In this document: in pieces, positions 1 through 7,446 of the stretch
Layout of the letters: every line of letters begins with the position of its first letter
Numbering within the stretch: position 1 is the stretch's first letter
Assembly: GCA_030039095.1 (NCBI GenBank)
Contig: JASHQP010000482.1
Location: forward strand, 1-15,920
Direction: 5' to 3'
Length of the DNA: 15,920 bases
From: Streptosporangiaceae bacterium
GTDB taxonomy: Bacteria; Actinomycetota; Actinomycetes; Streptosporangiales; Streptosporangiaceae
The notes under the pieces: generated by a model
Seen by the model: the letters and a program-made list of their open reading frames with translations, nothing else
Databases searched by the model: none
Told to the model about the DNA's origin: nothing
Translations under genes and position numbers: made by a program

Positions 1-1848
1 GCGCGGGCAGCCGGGGGCTGCCCGGACCGGCTGCCCGCGATCCGGGTCCGCGTCCAGGACGCCGCGGGCCGGGTCACCGCCGAGCCGGTGTGGGCCACCC
101 GGTCGTCGCCGCCGTTCGACGCCGCCGGCATGGACGGAATCGCCGTGCGCGCCGCCGACACCCTCGGCGCCAGCGAGACCACCCCGGTCTGCCTGGAGCC
201 GGGCGCCTACGACGTCGTGGACACCGGAGACCCGATGCCCGGCGGGCGCGACGCGGTGGTCATGCGCGAGCACGTGCACTATCTGGGCGCGGTCGCCGAG
301 CTGCGCGCCGCGGTCCCGCCCTATCAGCACGTGCGCTCGGTCGGCGAGGACGTCTCCGCCACCGAGCTGCTGCTGCCCGAGGGCCACCGGCTGCGGGCCG
401 TCGACCTGGCCGCCGCCGTGGCCGCGGGAGCCACGGACGTCAGCGTGCGGCGGGCCCCGGTCGTCACGATCCTGCCCACCGGCGACGAGGTGCGCCCGAT
501 CGGCACGCCGACCGGGCCGGGGGAGATCCTGGACACCAACTCGCTGATGCTCGCCACTCAGGCTCGCGAGGCCGGCTGTGACGTCCGCTGCCTGCCGATC
601 GAGCCCGACGATCCGGACGGCCTGGCCCGGGCCGTCCGCGCCGCGGTGGCCGACTGCGACCTGCTGATCATCGTCGCGGGCTCCAGCGCGGGCCGCGACG
701 ACTACACGGCCCGGACCGTGGCCCAGCTCGGCACGCTGGCCGTGCACGGCGTGGCGGTGCGGCCGGGTCACCCGGTCGTGCTCGGCGTTGTCGAGGGCAC
801 ACCCGTCCTGGGCGCCCCCGGCTATCCGGTGTCCGCCGCGCTGACGTTCGACATCTTCGCCGAGCCGCTGGTGGCCGAGCTGGAGGGATCCGCGCCCCGC
901 CGCCGCCCGCGGGCCCGGGCGCGGCTGGCCCGCAAGCTGGCGTCTCCGCTCGGCATGGACGACTGGGTGCGGGTGCGCCTGGGAGTGGTGGGCGGCGCCA
1001 TGGTCGCCACCCCGCTGCCGCGCGGCGCCGGCGTCCTCACCTCGCTGGTGCGGGCCGACGGGCTGCTCGTCGTCCCGGCCGGGCTGGAGGGACACCACCC
1101 CGGCGACGAGGTCGACGTGGAGCTCCTGCGCGGCCTCGACGAGATCTCCGGCACGATCGTCGCCATCGGCTCGCACGACCTGGTCCTGGACCTGGCCGCG
1201 TCGGCGCTGCGCGCCGGCGACCCGCGCGTCACGCTCGCCTCGTCGAACGTCGGCTCGCTCGGGGGCCTGGTGGCCCTGCGTGACGGGCTGTGCCACGTCG
1301 CCGGGTCGCACCTGCTGGACCCGGCCACCGGCGAGTACACGGTGCCCTACCTCGACCGCATCCTGGCCTCCCGCGACGTGTCGGTGGTGCGCCTGGTGCA
1401 CCGCGATCAGGGACTGATGGTCGCCGCCGGCAATCCCCTCGCCCTGAAGGGCATCGACGACCTGACCCGTCCTGGCGTGCGGTACGTGAACCGCCAGCGG
1501 GGGGCCGGCACGCGCGTCCTGCTCGACCATGAGCTGCGAGAGCGGGGAATCAGCGCCGACGCGATCGACGGCTACCAGCGTGAAGAGCCCACCCACCTGA
1601 CCGTGGCCGCCGCGGTGGCGGCCGGGCGCGCCGACGCCGGGCTGGGCATCACGGCGGCAGCGCGGGCCTTCGGCCTGGATTTCCTGCCGGTCAGGCGCGA
1701 GCCCTACGACCTTGTCGTCGCCGCGCAGGACGTGGACAGCCCGCGCCTGGCGCCGCTGTGGGCGCTGCTGGAGTCGCGCCAGTTCCGCGCGGCCGTGCGG
1801 AACCTGGGCGGTTACGGCACCGAGGAGATGGGGCGGCGGATCAGGTAG
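1..1848 (+). CDS. moeA: MoeA molybdopterin molybdenumtransferase fused to a PBP-like domain (5' end outside window)
   Basis: The reading frame is open from base 1, and the first codons already read as MoeA, so the gene starts upstream; the GTG at 88 is internal. MoeA inserts molybdate into adenylylated molybdopterin in the cytosol to form Mo cofactor. Visible in order: a MoeA N-terminal region with FDAAGMDGIAV (about nt 115-150), the MPT-binding domain with LPTGDEV (nt 472-492), an AGSSAGRDDY loop (nt 679-708) and PGYPVSAA (nt 819-842), then a MoeA C-terminal barrel up to about nt 1140. From nt 1150 to the end is a type-2 periplasmic-binding-protein-like domain (PF12727 type), recognised by GSHDLVLDL, NVGSLGGL, HLLDPATGEY, NRQRGAGTR and GLGITAAARAFGLDF. 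No export signal precedes it, so it should be cytosolic; its ligand (molybdate or tungstate?) is unknown. The Tyr in PGYPVS, where single-domain MoeA has Asn, seems usual for the fused form, from memory. The gene is convergent with the next one and overlaps it by 37 bp. Confidence 0.9.
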   Translation, partial: ARAAGGCPDRLPAIRVRVQDAAGRVTAEPVWATRSSPPFDAAGMDGIAVRAADTLGASETTPVCLEPGAYDVVDTGDPMPGGRDAVVMREHVHYLGAVAELRAAVPPYQHVRSVGEDVSATELLLPEGHRLRAVDLAAAVAAGATDVSVRRAPVVTILPTGDEVRPIGTPTGPGEILDTNSLMLATQAREAGCDVRCLPIEPDDPDGLARAVRAAVADCDLLIIVAGSSAGRDDYTARTVAQLGTLAVHGVAVRPGHPVVLGVVEGTPVLGAPGYPVSAALTFDIFAEPLVAELEGSAPRRRPRARARLARKLASPLGMDDWVRVRLGVVGGAMVATPLPRGAGVLTSLVRADGLLVVPAGLEGHHPGDEVDVELLRGLDEISGTIVAIGSHDLVLDLAASALRAGDPRVTLASSNVGSLGGLVALRDGLCHVAGSHLLDPATGEYTVPYLDRILASRDVSVVRLVHRDQGLMVAAGNPLALKGIDDLTRPGVRYVNRQRGAGTRVLLDHELRERGISADAIDGYQREEPTHLTVAAAVAAGRADAGLGITAAARAFGLDFLPVRREPYDLVVAAQDVDSPRLAPLWALLESRQFRAAVRNLGGYGTEEMGRRIR

Positions 1849-3155
1849 CCGTCGCGCCCGCGGCTGTGCCAGGCCACGATGGCCGCCGCCAGCAGGCCAG
1901 TGAAGATCACCAGCCCGGCGAGCACGTAGAGGTTCCAGCCGATGAGCTGGGTTCCGTGCAGGTGGAAGATCTCGCTCATCGGGTGCTTCCTGGTGTCGAA
2001 GCCGACCAGGCCGTGCGGGACGAACGCGAGCTTCCCGGTCCACTTCATCGGCCAGTCGGCAAACACCGCGAACAGCGCCGCGCCGAGGGCCAGGTACGCG
2101 GCCCTGGCCGCGCCCCGGGCCGCCGCGGCGGCGTCGGCCAGCAGCGCCAGCACCGGCACGATCCACACCCAGTGGTTGTCCCAGCTGATCGGCGAGACCA
2201 GCACCCCGGTGACCGCGCAGGTCACCCAGCCGGCGGTCGGACGGCCGGCCCGGGCCAGCAGCGCCGCCGCGGCCAGGCCCAGGCAGGCGATGACGACCGC
2301 GGCCACCAGCCACACCGCGGTGACCGAGCCCGCGCCCTCGGGAGTCCTGGTGAGAAGCGCGAGCACGGACTGGTTCAGCAGCGAGCCGAGGCTCTGGTTC
2401 GTGAAGTTCCCGGCGTGCAGGAAGTACCCGGTCAGCCACCACTTCACCGATTCGCCGGGCAGGACGGCGAAGCCGATCACCACGGTGCCGGCGAAGACGG
2501 CCGTGGCGACGGCGGCCTGGCGCAGTTTGCCCGCCAGGACCAGGTAGGGGATGAAGATCAGCGGCACCAGCTTGATGCCGGCCGCCAGGCCAACACCGAA
2601 CCCCTTCCACCGCCGCTGACCGGGCTGGCACATGTCCCAGGCGATGAGCGCCATCAGCACGAGCTCGATCTGGCCGACGTGGATCGCGCGCAGCACGGGC
2701 TCGGTCCACAGCGCGACGGCGGACACGGCGAGCACGGCGGCCCCGCGCCGCTGACCATGCCAGCCGAGCTGGCCGAAGGTGACCCAGACGGTCACGACCA
2801 TCGCGGCCAGGCTGGCGGCGGTCATCAGCCACTTCAGCACCGCCCACGGCAGCAGCGATCCTGCCGCGAATCCCATGGCGGCGAACGGAGTGTAGAGCCA
2901 CTGCACGCCGGGCCGGTACTGCCAGGTGTACAGCCTCGCCGGGTCATGCCACGTGATCAGGCCCGCGTGGTTGTAGATGTTCAGGTCGAACCAGTCCAGC
3001 GTCAGGCCGAGCCGGTGGGTCGCCACGTCGGCCACGTATGCGGCCAGCGCGATAGCGAACACGGCAGCCGCGAGGCCGAGCGCCCACCCGGCGTGCCGAA
3101 CACTGGACGGCCGAGTCTGGACCGGATTCCTCAGGCCCGGTCCTGCCTGTGCCAT
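1812..3155 (-). CDS. GT87-family polytopic membrane glycosyltransferase (alpha-mannosyltransferase type), copy 1
   Basis: A 447-residue integral membrane protein with about ten hydrophobic segments. It resembles GT-C glycosyltransferases of family GT87 (PimE/DUF2029 type), which use polyprenyl-phosphate-mannose at the outer face of the membrane in actinobacterial glycolipid or glycan assembly. The first extracytoplasmic loop carries DWFDLNIYNHAG; Asp57 is the likely catalytic aspartate, equivalent to that of PimE. Further family-like stretches are LYTPFAAM, HVGQIELVLMALIAWD, GIKLVPLIFIPYL and SPISWDNHWVWI. I chose ATG 3155 because GGGAAGGA lies 5 nt upstream (3161-3168) and because its N-terminus (MAQAGPGL) matches that of the neighbouring paralogue (MVAAGPGL). 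The open frame continues to GTG 3329, but that extension is unlike membrane-protein sequence. The exact sugar and acceptor cannot be told from sequence. The 3' end overlaps moeA by 37 bp, tail to tail. Confidence 0.85.
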   Translation of the reverse strand: MAQAGPGLRNPVQTRPSSVRHAGWALGLAAAVFAIALAAYVADVATHRLGLTLDWFDLNIYNHAGLITWHDPARLYTWQYRPGVQWLYTPFAAMGFAAGSLLPWAVLKWLMTAASLAAMVVTVWVTFGQLGWHGQRRGAAVLAVSAVALWTEPVLRAIHVGQIELVLMALIAWDMCQPGQRRWKGFGVGLAAGIKLVPLIFIPYLVLAGKLRQAAVATAVFAGTVVIGFAVLPGESVKWWLTGYFLHAGNFTNQSLGSLLNQSVLALLTRTPEGAGSVTAVWLVAAVVIACLGLAAAALLARAGRPTAGWVTCAVTGVLVSPISWDNHWVWIVPVLALLADAAAAARGAARAAYLALGAALFAVFADWPMKWTGKLAFVPHGLVGFDTRKHPMSEIFHLHGTQLIGWNLYVLAGLVIFTGLLAAAIVAWHSRGRDGYLIRRPISSVP

Positions 3156-3325
3156 CAACGTCCTTCCCTGGGCCATCGATGTGCCGGAGTTCCCTGGAGC
3201 CCCCCGCGCCAGGCCCCGCATTACCCCGCCGGCGCAGGCGCACCCACTACCCGTTACTGGCCAGCGCAATCCCCGAGCACAGCGGCGCCCGCAGGGGCAA
3301 GCGTCACCGTCGCATGGCCGAGGCC

Positions 3326-3370
3326 TCACGATACCGACGACCTCGGCAGCGCCGATTCAAGTGCGAGTCA
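3326..3370 (-). promoter_or_regulatory. Conserved bipartite upstream element, copy 1
   Basis: On the minus strand this 45-nt stretch begins with TGACTCGCACTTGA and ends with GGTATCGTGA, separated by 21 nt. The same two blocks, with one mismatch and exactly the same spacing, occur at 4709-4753 before the second GT87 gene, while the 21 nt between them match at only about a third of positions. The second block contains TATCGT, which fits an actinobacterial -10 (TANNNT). The first contains TTGA, but TTGAnn to TATCGT is 21 nt, long for a housekeeping promoter. The first block overlaps the last codons and stop of the upstream paralogue (3357-3359). The element ends 170 nt before the ATG at 3155, implying a long leader in which I recognise no riboswitch. 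It could be a promoter for an alternative sigma factor or an operator plus -10; that is inference. Confidence 0.5.
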
Positions 3371-4637
3371 TGGCTCGGTCAAGCTTCCGGGTGACGGGCT
3401 GCTCATGATCCGTCACGCGCTGCCGCCATGCCGCGCCGATCGCGACCGCGAGCAGCCCGAGGCCGGCCAGCACGAACAGGTTCGCGCTGATGGGCTCGAG
3501 GCCCCCGGGCAGCGGATATACCTCGCCCACCGGAATCCGCCCCCACGCACCGAACAGCGCCGCCACGGCGGCGGCCAGCGCCCACCACGCCCAGCGCGCC
3601 GCGCCTCTGGCCCGCAGAGCCGTGTCGGCGAACAGCACCAGCGCAGGCACGACCCAGATCCAGTGATGGTCCCAGCTGATCGGGAAGATGAGCAACGAGG
3701 TCAGCTCGCACGTCAGCCAGCCGGCCACGGTGCGCCCGGCGCGGTCGAGCACCGCTGCGGCACCCAGGCCGAGCACCACGATCACGGCCGACAGGACGAG
3801 CCAGAGCGGTGTGGCGTGACGCACACTGTGGATCGACCGCGCGACCAGGCCGAGTACCGACTGATTCAGCAGGGATTTGACGTCCCCGACATTGCTGGCA
3901 TGCATGAAGTACCCGGTGAGCCAGTATTTGACGGACGCGTACGGCAGAAATACGAAGCCAATAGCCACAGTGGCGGCAAAGGCGCCCGTCACGACCAATG
4001 CCTGGCGCCGTTTCCCCGTCAGGAACAGGTACGGAATGAAGACCAGCGGCGTCAGCTTGATGCCGGCGGCCACGCCGATGCCGATCCCCTTCCAGCGCCG
4101 GCGGTCCGGCTGGCAGATATCCCAGACGACCAGCACGAGCAGCAGCGGCTCGATCTGGCCCAGGTGCAGAGCTCGCTGCACCGGCTCGACCCAGAGCGAG
4201 ACGGCCGCAACGGCTGCGAGCGCGGTCACCCGCCGGCGGCCGCCCCAGCCGAGTGCGCCAAGGGTCAGCCAGATCGTGACGCCGATGGCCGCCAGGCTGG
4301 TCACGGTCATCAGCCATCGGAGCGCCGCCCAGGACAGCAGCGAGCACGCCGCGAACAGCAGCGCCGCGAACGGCGTGTATGTGAACTTGATCCCGGGGCG
4401 CAAATGCCACGTGTACAGCCGGTGCGGCGTGTTCCTTGCGATCAGGCCGCCGTGGTTGTAGACGTTGAGGTCGTACCAGTCCAGCATCTGGCCGGGGCGG
4501 TGCAGCAGGATGTCGGCAAGGTACGCCGCGGCCGCCACCGTGCAGATGGCGGTCGCCACCAGCAGGGGCCAGCGCCGCTGCCTGGGCAGCAACGCGGTCA
4601 CACTGACCCGCTCGAGCCCGGGCCCGGCAGCTACCAT
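3357..4637 (-). CDS. GT87-family polytopic membrane glycosyltransferase (alpha-mannosyltransferase type), copy 2
   Basis: A 426-residue paralogue of the downstream protein, alignable over most of its length. Shared stretches include DWYDLNVYNHGG (likely catalytic Asp56), LYTWHLRPG, YTPFAALLFA, HLGQIEPLLLVLVVWD, GIKLTPLVFIPYLFL and FPISWDHHWIWV. About ten hydrophobic helices are visible. The start ATG is preceded by GAAGGGA (4644-4650) with a 6-nt spacer. Family knowledge assigns such proteins to polyprenol-phosphate-sugar-dependent mannosyl transfer on the outer side of the membrane; the substrate is not determined here. The tandem arrangement points to gene duplication followed by divergence, perhaps giving two successive glycosylation steps. 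About 200 bp separate it from copy 1, and each copy has its own upstream element, so they may be transcribed separately rather than as one operon. Copy 1 has a longer loop before its last helices (around KWTGKLAFVPHG) than copy 2. Confidence 0.85.
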   Translation of the reverse strand: MVAAGPGLERVSVTALLPRQRRWPLLVATAICTVAAAAYLADILLHRPGQMLDWYDLNVYNHGGLIARNTPHRLYTWHLRPGIKFTYTPFAALLFAACSLLSWAALRWLMTVTSLAAIGVTIWLTLGALGWGGRRRVTALAAVAAVSLWVEPVQRALHLGQIEPLLLVLVVWDICQPDRRRWKGIGIGVAAGIKLTPLVFIPYLFLTGKRRQALVVTGAFAATVAIGFVFLPYASVKYWLTGYFMHASNVGDVKSLLNQSVLGLVARSIHSVRHATPLWLVLSAVIVVLGLGAAAVLDRAGRTVAGWLTCELTSLLIFPISWDHHWIWVVPALVLFADTALRARGAARWAWWALAAAVAALFGAWGRIPVGEVYPLPGGLEPISANLFVLAGLGLLAVAIGAAWRQRVTDHEQPVTRKLDRAMTRT

Positions 4638-4682
4638 CGGGCATCCCTTCTGGTCTGGCTGCGGCCCGGTACAGCTGTCCAG

Positions 4683-4709
4683 TGAACGCGGTTATCCAAT
4701 GAACGCGGT
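4683..4709. repeat. Two direct 10-bp repeats upstream of GT87 copy 2
   Basis: TGAACGCGGT occurs at 4683-4692 and again at 4700-4709, a 17-bp period. Both copies lie between the bipartite element and the start codon of the 3357-4637 gene, so they would be in its leader or core promoter. They could be regulator half-sites or chance; no equivalent pair is seen before copy 1. Confidence 0.4.
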
Positions 4710-4753
4710 CACGATACCTGCGGCATTGCGAAATAAGGGTCAAGCGCGAGTCA
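4709..4753 (-). promoter_or_regulatory. Conserved bipartite upstream element, copy 2
   Basis: Read on the minus strand it begins with TGACTCGCGCTTGA, then 21 nt, then GGTATCGTGA. The first block matches copy 1 (3326-3370) at 13 of 14 positions and the second at 10 of 10, with identical spacing. It ends 71 nt before the ATG at 4637. TATCGT (4711-4716) is a plausible -10. Because the 21 nt between the blocks have diverged while both blocks are kept, the blocks appear to be constrained; a relic of tandem duplication is the alternative. Confidence 0.5.
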
Positions 4754-4933
4754 GAGTATGGACAGGGTGTAACCGGCTATTAGTAATCGATTAGCCAAGG
4801 GATATTCGGCATACGGTAATCACAGGGCTCGCGGCCCCTCGTGCCTGCCGCATCACGCGGCCGCCTTGCGGCGCGGGCGGCCGGCGTGGTGGCATGCATG
4901 CGAGCAGATTTCCTGCGGGCGGGGCCGGTGTCG

Positions 4934-4940
4934 AGGAGGT
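4934..4940 (+). promoter_or_regulatory. Strong ribosome-binding site fixing the fadD start
   Basis: AGGAGGT is a near-perfect Shine-Dalgarno sequence 6 nt before GTG 4947. It rules out the upstream in-frame ATG at 4866, whose extra 27 residues are Arg/Gly/Cys-rich and unlike the family. Confidence 0.85.
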
Positions 4941-4946
4941 AGGGGC

Positions 4947-6809
4947 GTGACGGCAGAGATCTTGCGCCAGCGGGCGGAGATAGAGCAGGCGGCCTGGGGC
5001 GGCGCGGGCGCGACCGTCGCCGCCCGCCTCGCGGCCACGGCGGAACGCTGGGGCGGCGAGCCCGCGTACTCCGATCGCGACGACGGCGGGCCGTGGCAGA
5101 CCATCACCTGGGAGCAAACCCGCCAGCAGGCGCTGGAACTGGCCGCCGGGCTGATCGACCTCGGCCTGGAAGCGGGGGACCGGGTGGCGCTGATGCTGCC
5201 GAACCGGGTCGAGCACGTGCTGGCCGACTTCGCGGTGATGCACGCCGGGGGAGTGCCGGTCACGTTCTACGCCACCCTCGCCCCCGACCAGATCCGCTAC
5301 GTGGCGGCCGACTGCGGCGCCACGATCGCGGTGCTCGACGGCGCACCCGAGCTCGCGCGCTGGCAGCCGGTGCTGGCCGAACTGCCGGCCCTGAAGAAGG
5401 TGATCGTCAGGGACGCGTCGGTGTGCCCGGCGGGCGGCCCGTATCTGACCTGGGCGGCGCTGTTCGAGCATGGCCGGGAGCGGTTCGCCGCGTCGCCCGG
5501 CATCGTCGCCGGCCGGGTGGCGGGGATCGATCCCGACGGCGCGGCGACCGTGCTCTACACGTCGGGCACCACCGGAAACCCCAAGGGCGTCATCATCACC
5601 CACCGCAACGTGCTCTACGAGGTCGCGACCGGCGACGTCACCGGTTTCATCGAGCCGCGCACCCGTTGGGTGTCCTACCTGCCGCTCGCCCACATCGCCG
5701 AGCGGATGTTCACGATCTACCTGCCGGTGCACCACGCCTGGCACGTCCACTTCTGCCACAACGCCACCACCGACCTGCTCGCGACGCTCGGCGCGGTCAC
5801 GCCAACCGCGTTCTTCGGGGTGCCGAGGGTCTGGGAGAAGATCCAGGCCGGCATCCAGGCGCTGCTGGCCGCCGAGCAGGATCCGGCCAGGCGCGCGGCT
5901 GTCGACGAGGCGATGGCGACCGGCCGCAAGTACGTGAAGAGCTGCGAGTTCGGCAACACCACCCCCGAGGACCTGGCGGAGGAGTTCCGCCGCGCCGACG
6001 AGAACGTGCTGCAGCCCATCCGCTCCCTGCTCGGCCTCGGCGAGGCGACGATGGTGGCCAGCGCGGCCGCTCCGCTGCCGCCGGACGTGGCGGAGTTCTT
6101 CGCCGGCCTGGGGCTGAAGATCCTCGACGTCTACGGGATGACGGAGACCACCGGCGCGTTCACGACCAACACCCCGGACGCGTTCCGGCTCGGGACCGTG
6201 GGGCGGGCCGTGCCCGGCATCGAGGTCCGGATCGCTGACGACGGCGAGATCCTGGCCCGCGGGCCGCTCAACACCCCGGGGTACCTCAACCTGCCCGAGC
6301 AGACGGCCGAGCTGATCGACGCCGACGGCTGGCTGCACACCGGTGACATCGGGTCGCTCGACCCGGACGGATTCCTGTCCGTTGTGGACCGCAAGAAGGA
6401 GCTGATCATCACGTCGGGCGGGGAGAACATCTCCCCGGCTGCGATCGAGAACCTGCTGGTCGCTCACCCGCTGATCGGCCAGGCGCTCAGCTTCGGTGAC
6501 GGCCGGCCGTACGTGGTGGCGCTGCTGACACTCGACGGCGACGTGGCGCCGGCGTGGGCCAGGGCGCACGGCATCGAGGCGTCCTCGCTCGCTCAGCTTG
6601 CCGAGGAGCCCGCGGTCCTCGAGGCGGTGGGCCACGCCGTGGCCGGCGCGAACCAGCACCTGGCCCGCGTGCAGCAGGTCAAGAAGTGGCGGCTGCTGCC
6701 GGTGGAATGGACAGCGGAGAGCGAGGAGCTGACGCCGACGCTGAAGCTCAAGCGCCGCGTGGTGCACGCCAAGTACGCCGACGCGATCGACGCCCTGTAC
6801 GAGAGCTGA
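4947..6809 (+). CDS. Long-chain acyl-CoA synthetase (AMP-forming), FadD15-like
   Basis: A 620-residue adenylate-forming ligase that activates a carboxylic acid with ATP to the acyl-AMP and then the CoA thioester. The P-loop YTSGTTGNPKG is at residues 204-214, the aromatic/acyl-site motif YGMTETTG at 396-403, HTGD with the ribose-binding Asp at 464-467, and the hinge DRKKELI at 481-487 followed by TSGGENISP. The C-terminus LKLKRRVVHAKY supplies the usual lysine region. Length and motif spelling fit the long-chain FACS group (FadD15/FadD11 of mycobacteria) rather than benzoate-CoA ligases, so it is not clearly the entry enzyme of the nearby box pathway. It starts with GTG behind AGGAGGT and stands alone, converging on the GNAT gene with only 9 bp between the stop codons. 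Confidence 0.9.
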   Translation: MTAEILRQRAEIEQAAWGGAGATVAARLAATAERWGGEPAYSDRDDGGPWQTITWEQTRQQALELAAGLIDLGLEAGDRVALMLPNRVEHVLADFAVMHAGGVPVTFYATLAPDQIRYVAADCGATIAVLDGAPELARWQPVLAELPALKKVIVRDASVCPAGGPYLTWAALFEHGRERFAASPGIVAGRVAGIDPDGAATVLYTSGTTGNPKGVIITHRNVLYEVATGDVTGFIEPRTRWVSYLPLAHIAERMFTIYLPVHHAWHVHFCHNATTDLLATLGAVTPTAFFGVPRVWEKIQAGIQALLAAEQDPARRAAVDEAMATGRKYVKSCEFGNTTPEDLAEEFRRADENVLQPIRSLLGLGEATMVASAAAPLPPDVAEFFAGLGLKILDVYGMTETTGAFTTNTPDAFRLGTVGRAVPGIEVRIADDGEILARGPLNTPGYLNLPEQTAELIDADGWLHTGDIGSLDPDGFLSVVDRKKELIITSGGENISPAAIENLLVAHPLIGQALSFGDGRPYVVALLTLDGDVAPAWARAHGIEASSLAQLAEEPAVLEAVGHAVAGANQHLARVQQVKKWRLLPVEWTAESEELTPTLKLKRRVVHAKYADAIDALYES

Positions 6810-6810
6810 A

Positions 6811-6831
6811 CCGGGCCGTCACGCGGCCCGG
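6811..6831. terminator. Bidirectional GC hairpin between fadD and GNAT gene
   Basis: CCGGGCCG (6811-6818) and CGGCCCGG (6824-6831) form a perfect 8-bp all-GC stem with a 5-nt loop, directly after the fadD stop. The GNAT stop codon (6819-6821) lies in the loop. There is no long U tract on either side (only AAAT to the right and GAA to the left), as is common for actinobacterial terminators. Its place at a convergent junction makes a two-way terminator likely. Confidence 0.65.
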
Positions 6832-7391
6832 AAATCTGCACCGCCGCAGGCCGCCTTCGTCCGGGACCCGCCCGGCAGGTGCACCCGGGCGGTCACCGCG
6901 CCGCCGCCGAAGCGGTACCCGGCGCCGGCCCACCGCCGGGCGATCATCGCCAGCATCTGCTTGTTCTCCGCCAGCACGTCCATGACCAGCACGCTCACAC
7001 CCCGCGCCGTCGCCCGCGCAACCAGCCGGTCGAGGATCTGCGAGCCGATGCCGTGGTTCTGGCAGCGGTCGGCCACGACCACGCCGATGTCGCTCACCAG
7101 GCAGCCCCCGGGGCTGAGGCTGTCCGCCGCCATCCCGTGTCCCACGATCGCGCCGCCGTCCGTCGCGACGATCGCGTCGGTCGTGAGCCCGCCGCCGCAC
7201 ATCGCACGCAGCACCGCCGGGCTGGGCGGCGACGCCGGGGCGAAGAACCGCAGGAACCGGGTGCGGAGCGAGAGCCCGTCGAGGAACGACAGCATCGCGT
7301 CGCGGTCCGCCGCGGCCACGGTCCGGTACTCGACGCCGCCCCGGGCGCGCGCGGCCGGCCGGCCCGGCTCTTCCAGCTGAGTTCGGTTCAC
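6819..7391 (-). CDS. GNAT-family acetyltransferase, Pat-like
   Basis: A 190-residue protein with a single GNAT fold. The acetyl-CoA pyrophosphate loop is visible as QNHGIG (residues 111-116) after the beta strand VSDIGVVV. The N-terminal stretch SLRTRFLRFF resembles the S-x-x-S-x-Y-x-RFF motif of protein-lysine acetyltransferases of the Pat type, so a protein substrate is plausible. The C-terminal end (from about residue 170) is not conserved-looking. The frame stays open to TTG 7427, but that start would put the shared operator inside the gene. GTG 7391 follows a -10-like hexamer by 6 nt, suggesting a leaderless transcript, as for the divergent HxlR gene; GTG 7406 is another option. It lies between an acyl-CoA ligase and a HxlR regulator. 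Ligases of this class are known targets of lysine acetylation, so FadD next door is a candidate substrate by inference. Confidence 0.8.
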   Translation of the reverse strand: MNRTQLEEPGRPAARARGGVEYRTVAAADRDAMLSFLDGLSLRTRFLRFFAPASPPSPAVLRAMCGGGLTTDAIVATDGGAIVGHGMAADSLSPGGCLVSDIGVVVADRCQNHGIGSQILDRLVARATARGVSVLVMDVLAENKQMLAMIARRWAGAGYRFGGGAVTARVHLPGGSRTKAACGGADFRAA

Positions 7392-7397
7392 AGACCC

Positions 7398-7427
7398 AGC
7401 TTGCACCGCCGTTGCTAAGTCTGTCAA
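7398..7427 (-). promoter_or_regulatory. Candidate promoter of the GNAT gene
   Basis: On the minus strand a perfect -35 TTGACA (7422-7427) is followed after 18 nt by CAAGCT (7398-7403), which keeps the A and final T of a TANNNT -10. The GTG at 7391 comes 6 nt later, so the mRNA could begin at the start codon. The -35 falls in the centre of the dyad at 7413-7439. Confidence 0.45.
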
Positions 7428-7440
7428 CCAGACTTAGCAT
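7412..7440 (+). promoter_or_regulatory. Leaderless promoter of the HxlR gene
   Basis: TTGCTA (7412-7417), a 17-nt spacer, and TAGCAT (7435-7440) form a well-spaced -35/-10 pair. ATG 7447 follows 6 nt after the -10, the geometry of a leaderless actinobacterial transcript. No Shine-Dalgarno sequence is present, which agrees. Confidence 0.6.
7413..7439. promoter_or_regulatory. Perfect 11-bp dyad, likely HxlR operator
   Basis: TGCTAAGTCTG (7413-7423) is repeated inverted as CAGACTTAGCA (7429-7439) around the 5-nt centre TCAAC. The dyad covers nearly all of the HxlR promoter and the -35 of the divergent GNAT gene. HxlR proteins bind as dimers to such dyads and often repress themselves and a divergent neighbour, so autoregulation and control of the GNAT gene are inferred. 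Confidence 0.75.
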
Positions 7441-7446
7441 GTGCAG

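Larger units (their letters stand above)
4638..4946. other. Divergent intergenic region between GT87 copy 2 and fadD
   Basis: This 309-bp stretch contains no convincing gene, and its middle (about 4720-4820) is clearly richer in A+T than the rest of the window. From left to right it holds the copy-2 ribosome-binding site (4644-4650), two direct TGAACGCGGT repeats (4683-4709), the second copy of the bipartite element (4709-4753), a perfect 10-bp palindrome TAATCGATTA (4784-4793) flanked by GGCTA/TAGCC, a small GC hairpin (GCCGC/GCGGC around 4860-4872), and the strong fadD ribosome-binding site (4934-4940). A TACGGT hexamer at 4812-4817 could be a -10 for fadD, but I see no good -35 for it. The A+T-rich palindrome lies between the two divergent genes and is the best operator candidate here. 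Confidence 0.6.

Noticed and set aside
88..90. GTG as the start of moeA
   Set aside because: The frame is open to base 1 and the residues before it already fit MoeA; the start lies outside the window.
3156..3329. N-terminal extension of GT87 copy 1 to GTG 3329
   Set aside because: The extra 58 residues are Cys/Arg/Gly-rich and absent from the paralogue; ATG 3155 has a good ribosome-binding site and matching N-terminus.
1758..4685. Plus-strand 975-codon open frame opposite the GT87 genes
   Set aside because: It is rich in Gln, Arg, His and Asp, typical of the antisense of hydrophobic GC-rich genes. Both GT87 proteins on the other strand are clearly real.
4859..4882. GGCCGCC/GGCGGCC stem as a terminator
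   Set aside because: It lies upstream of fadD rather than after a gene, has no U tract, and such GC complementarity is frequent in this base composition.
4791..6767. Minus-strand 658-codon open frame opposite fadD
   Set aside because: The sense frame has every adenylate-forming-enzyme motif; the antisense translation shows no recognisable domain.
4947..6809. Assigning the ligase as benzoate-CoA ligase of the box pathway
   Set aside because: Motifs and length fit long-chain FadD15-type enzymes, and the gene is separated from boxCB by three other gene units.
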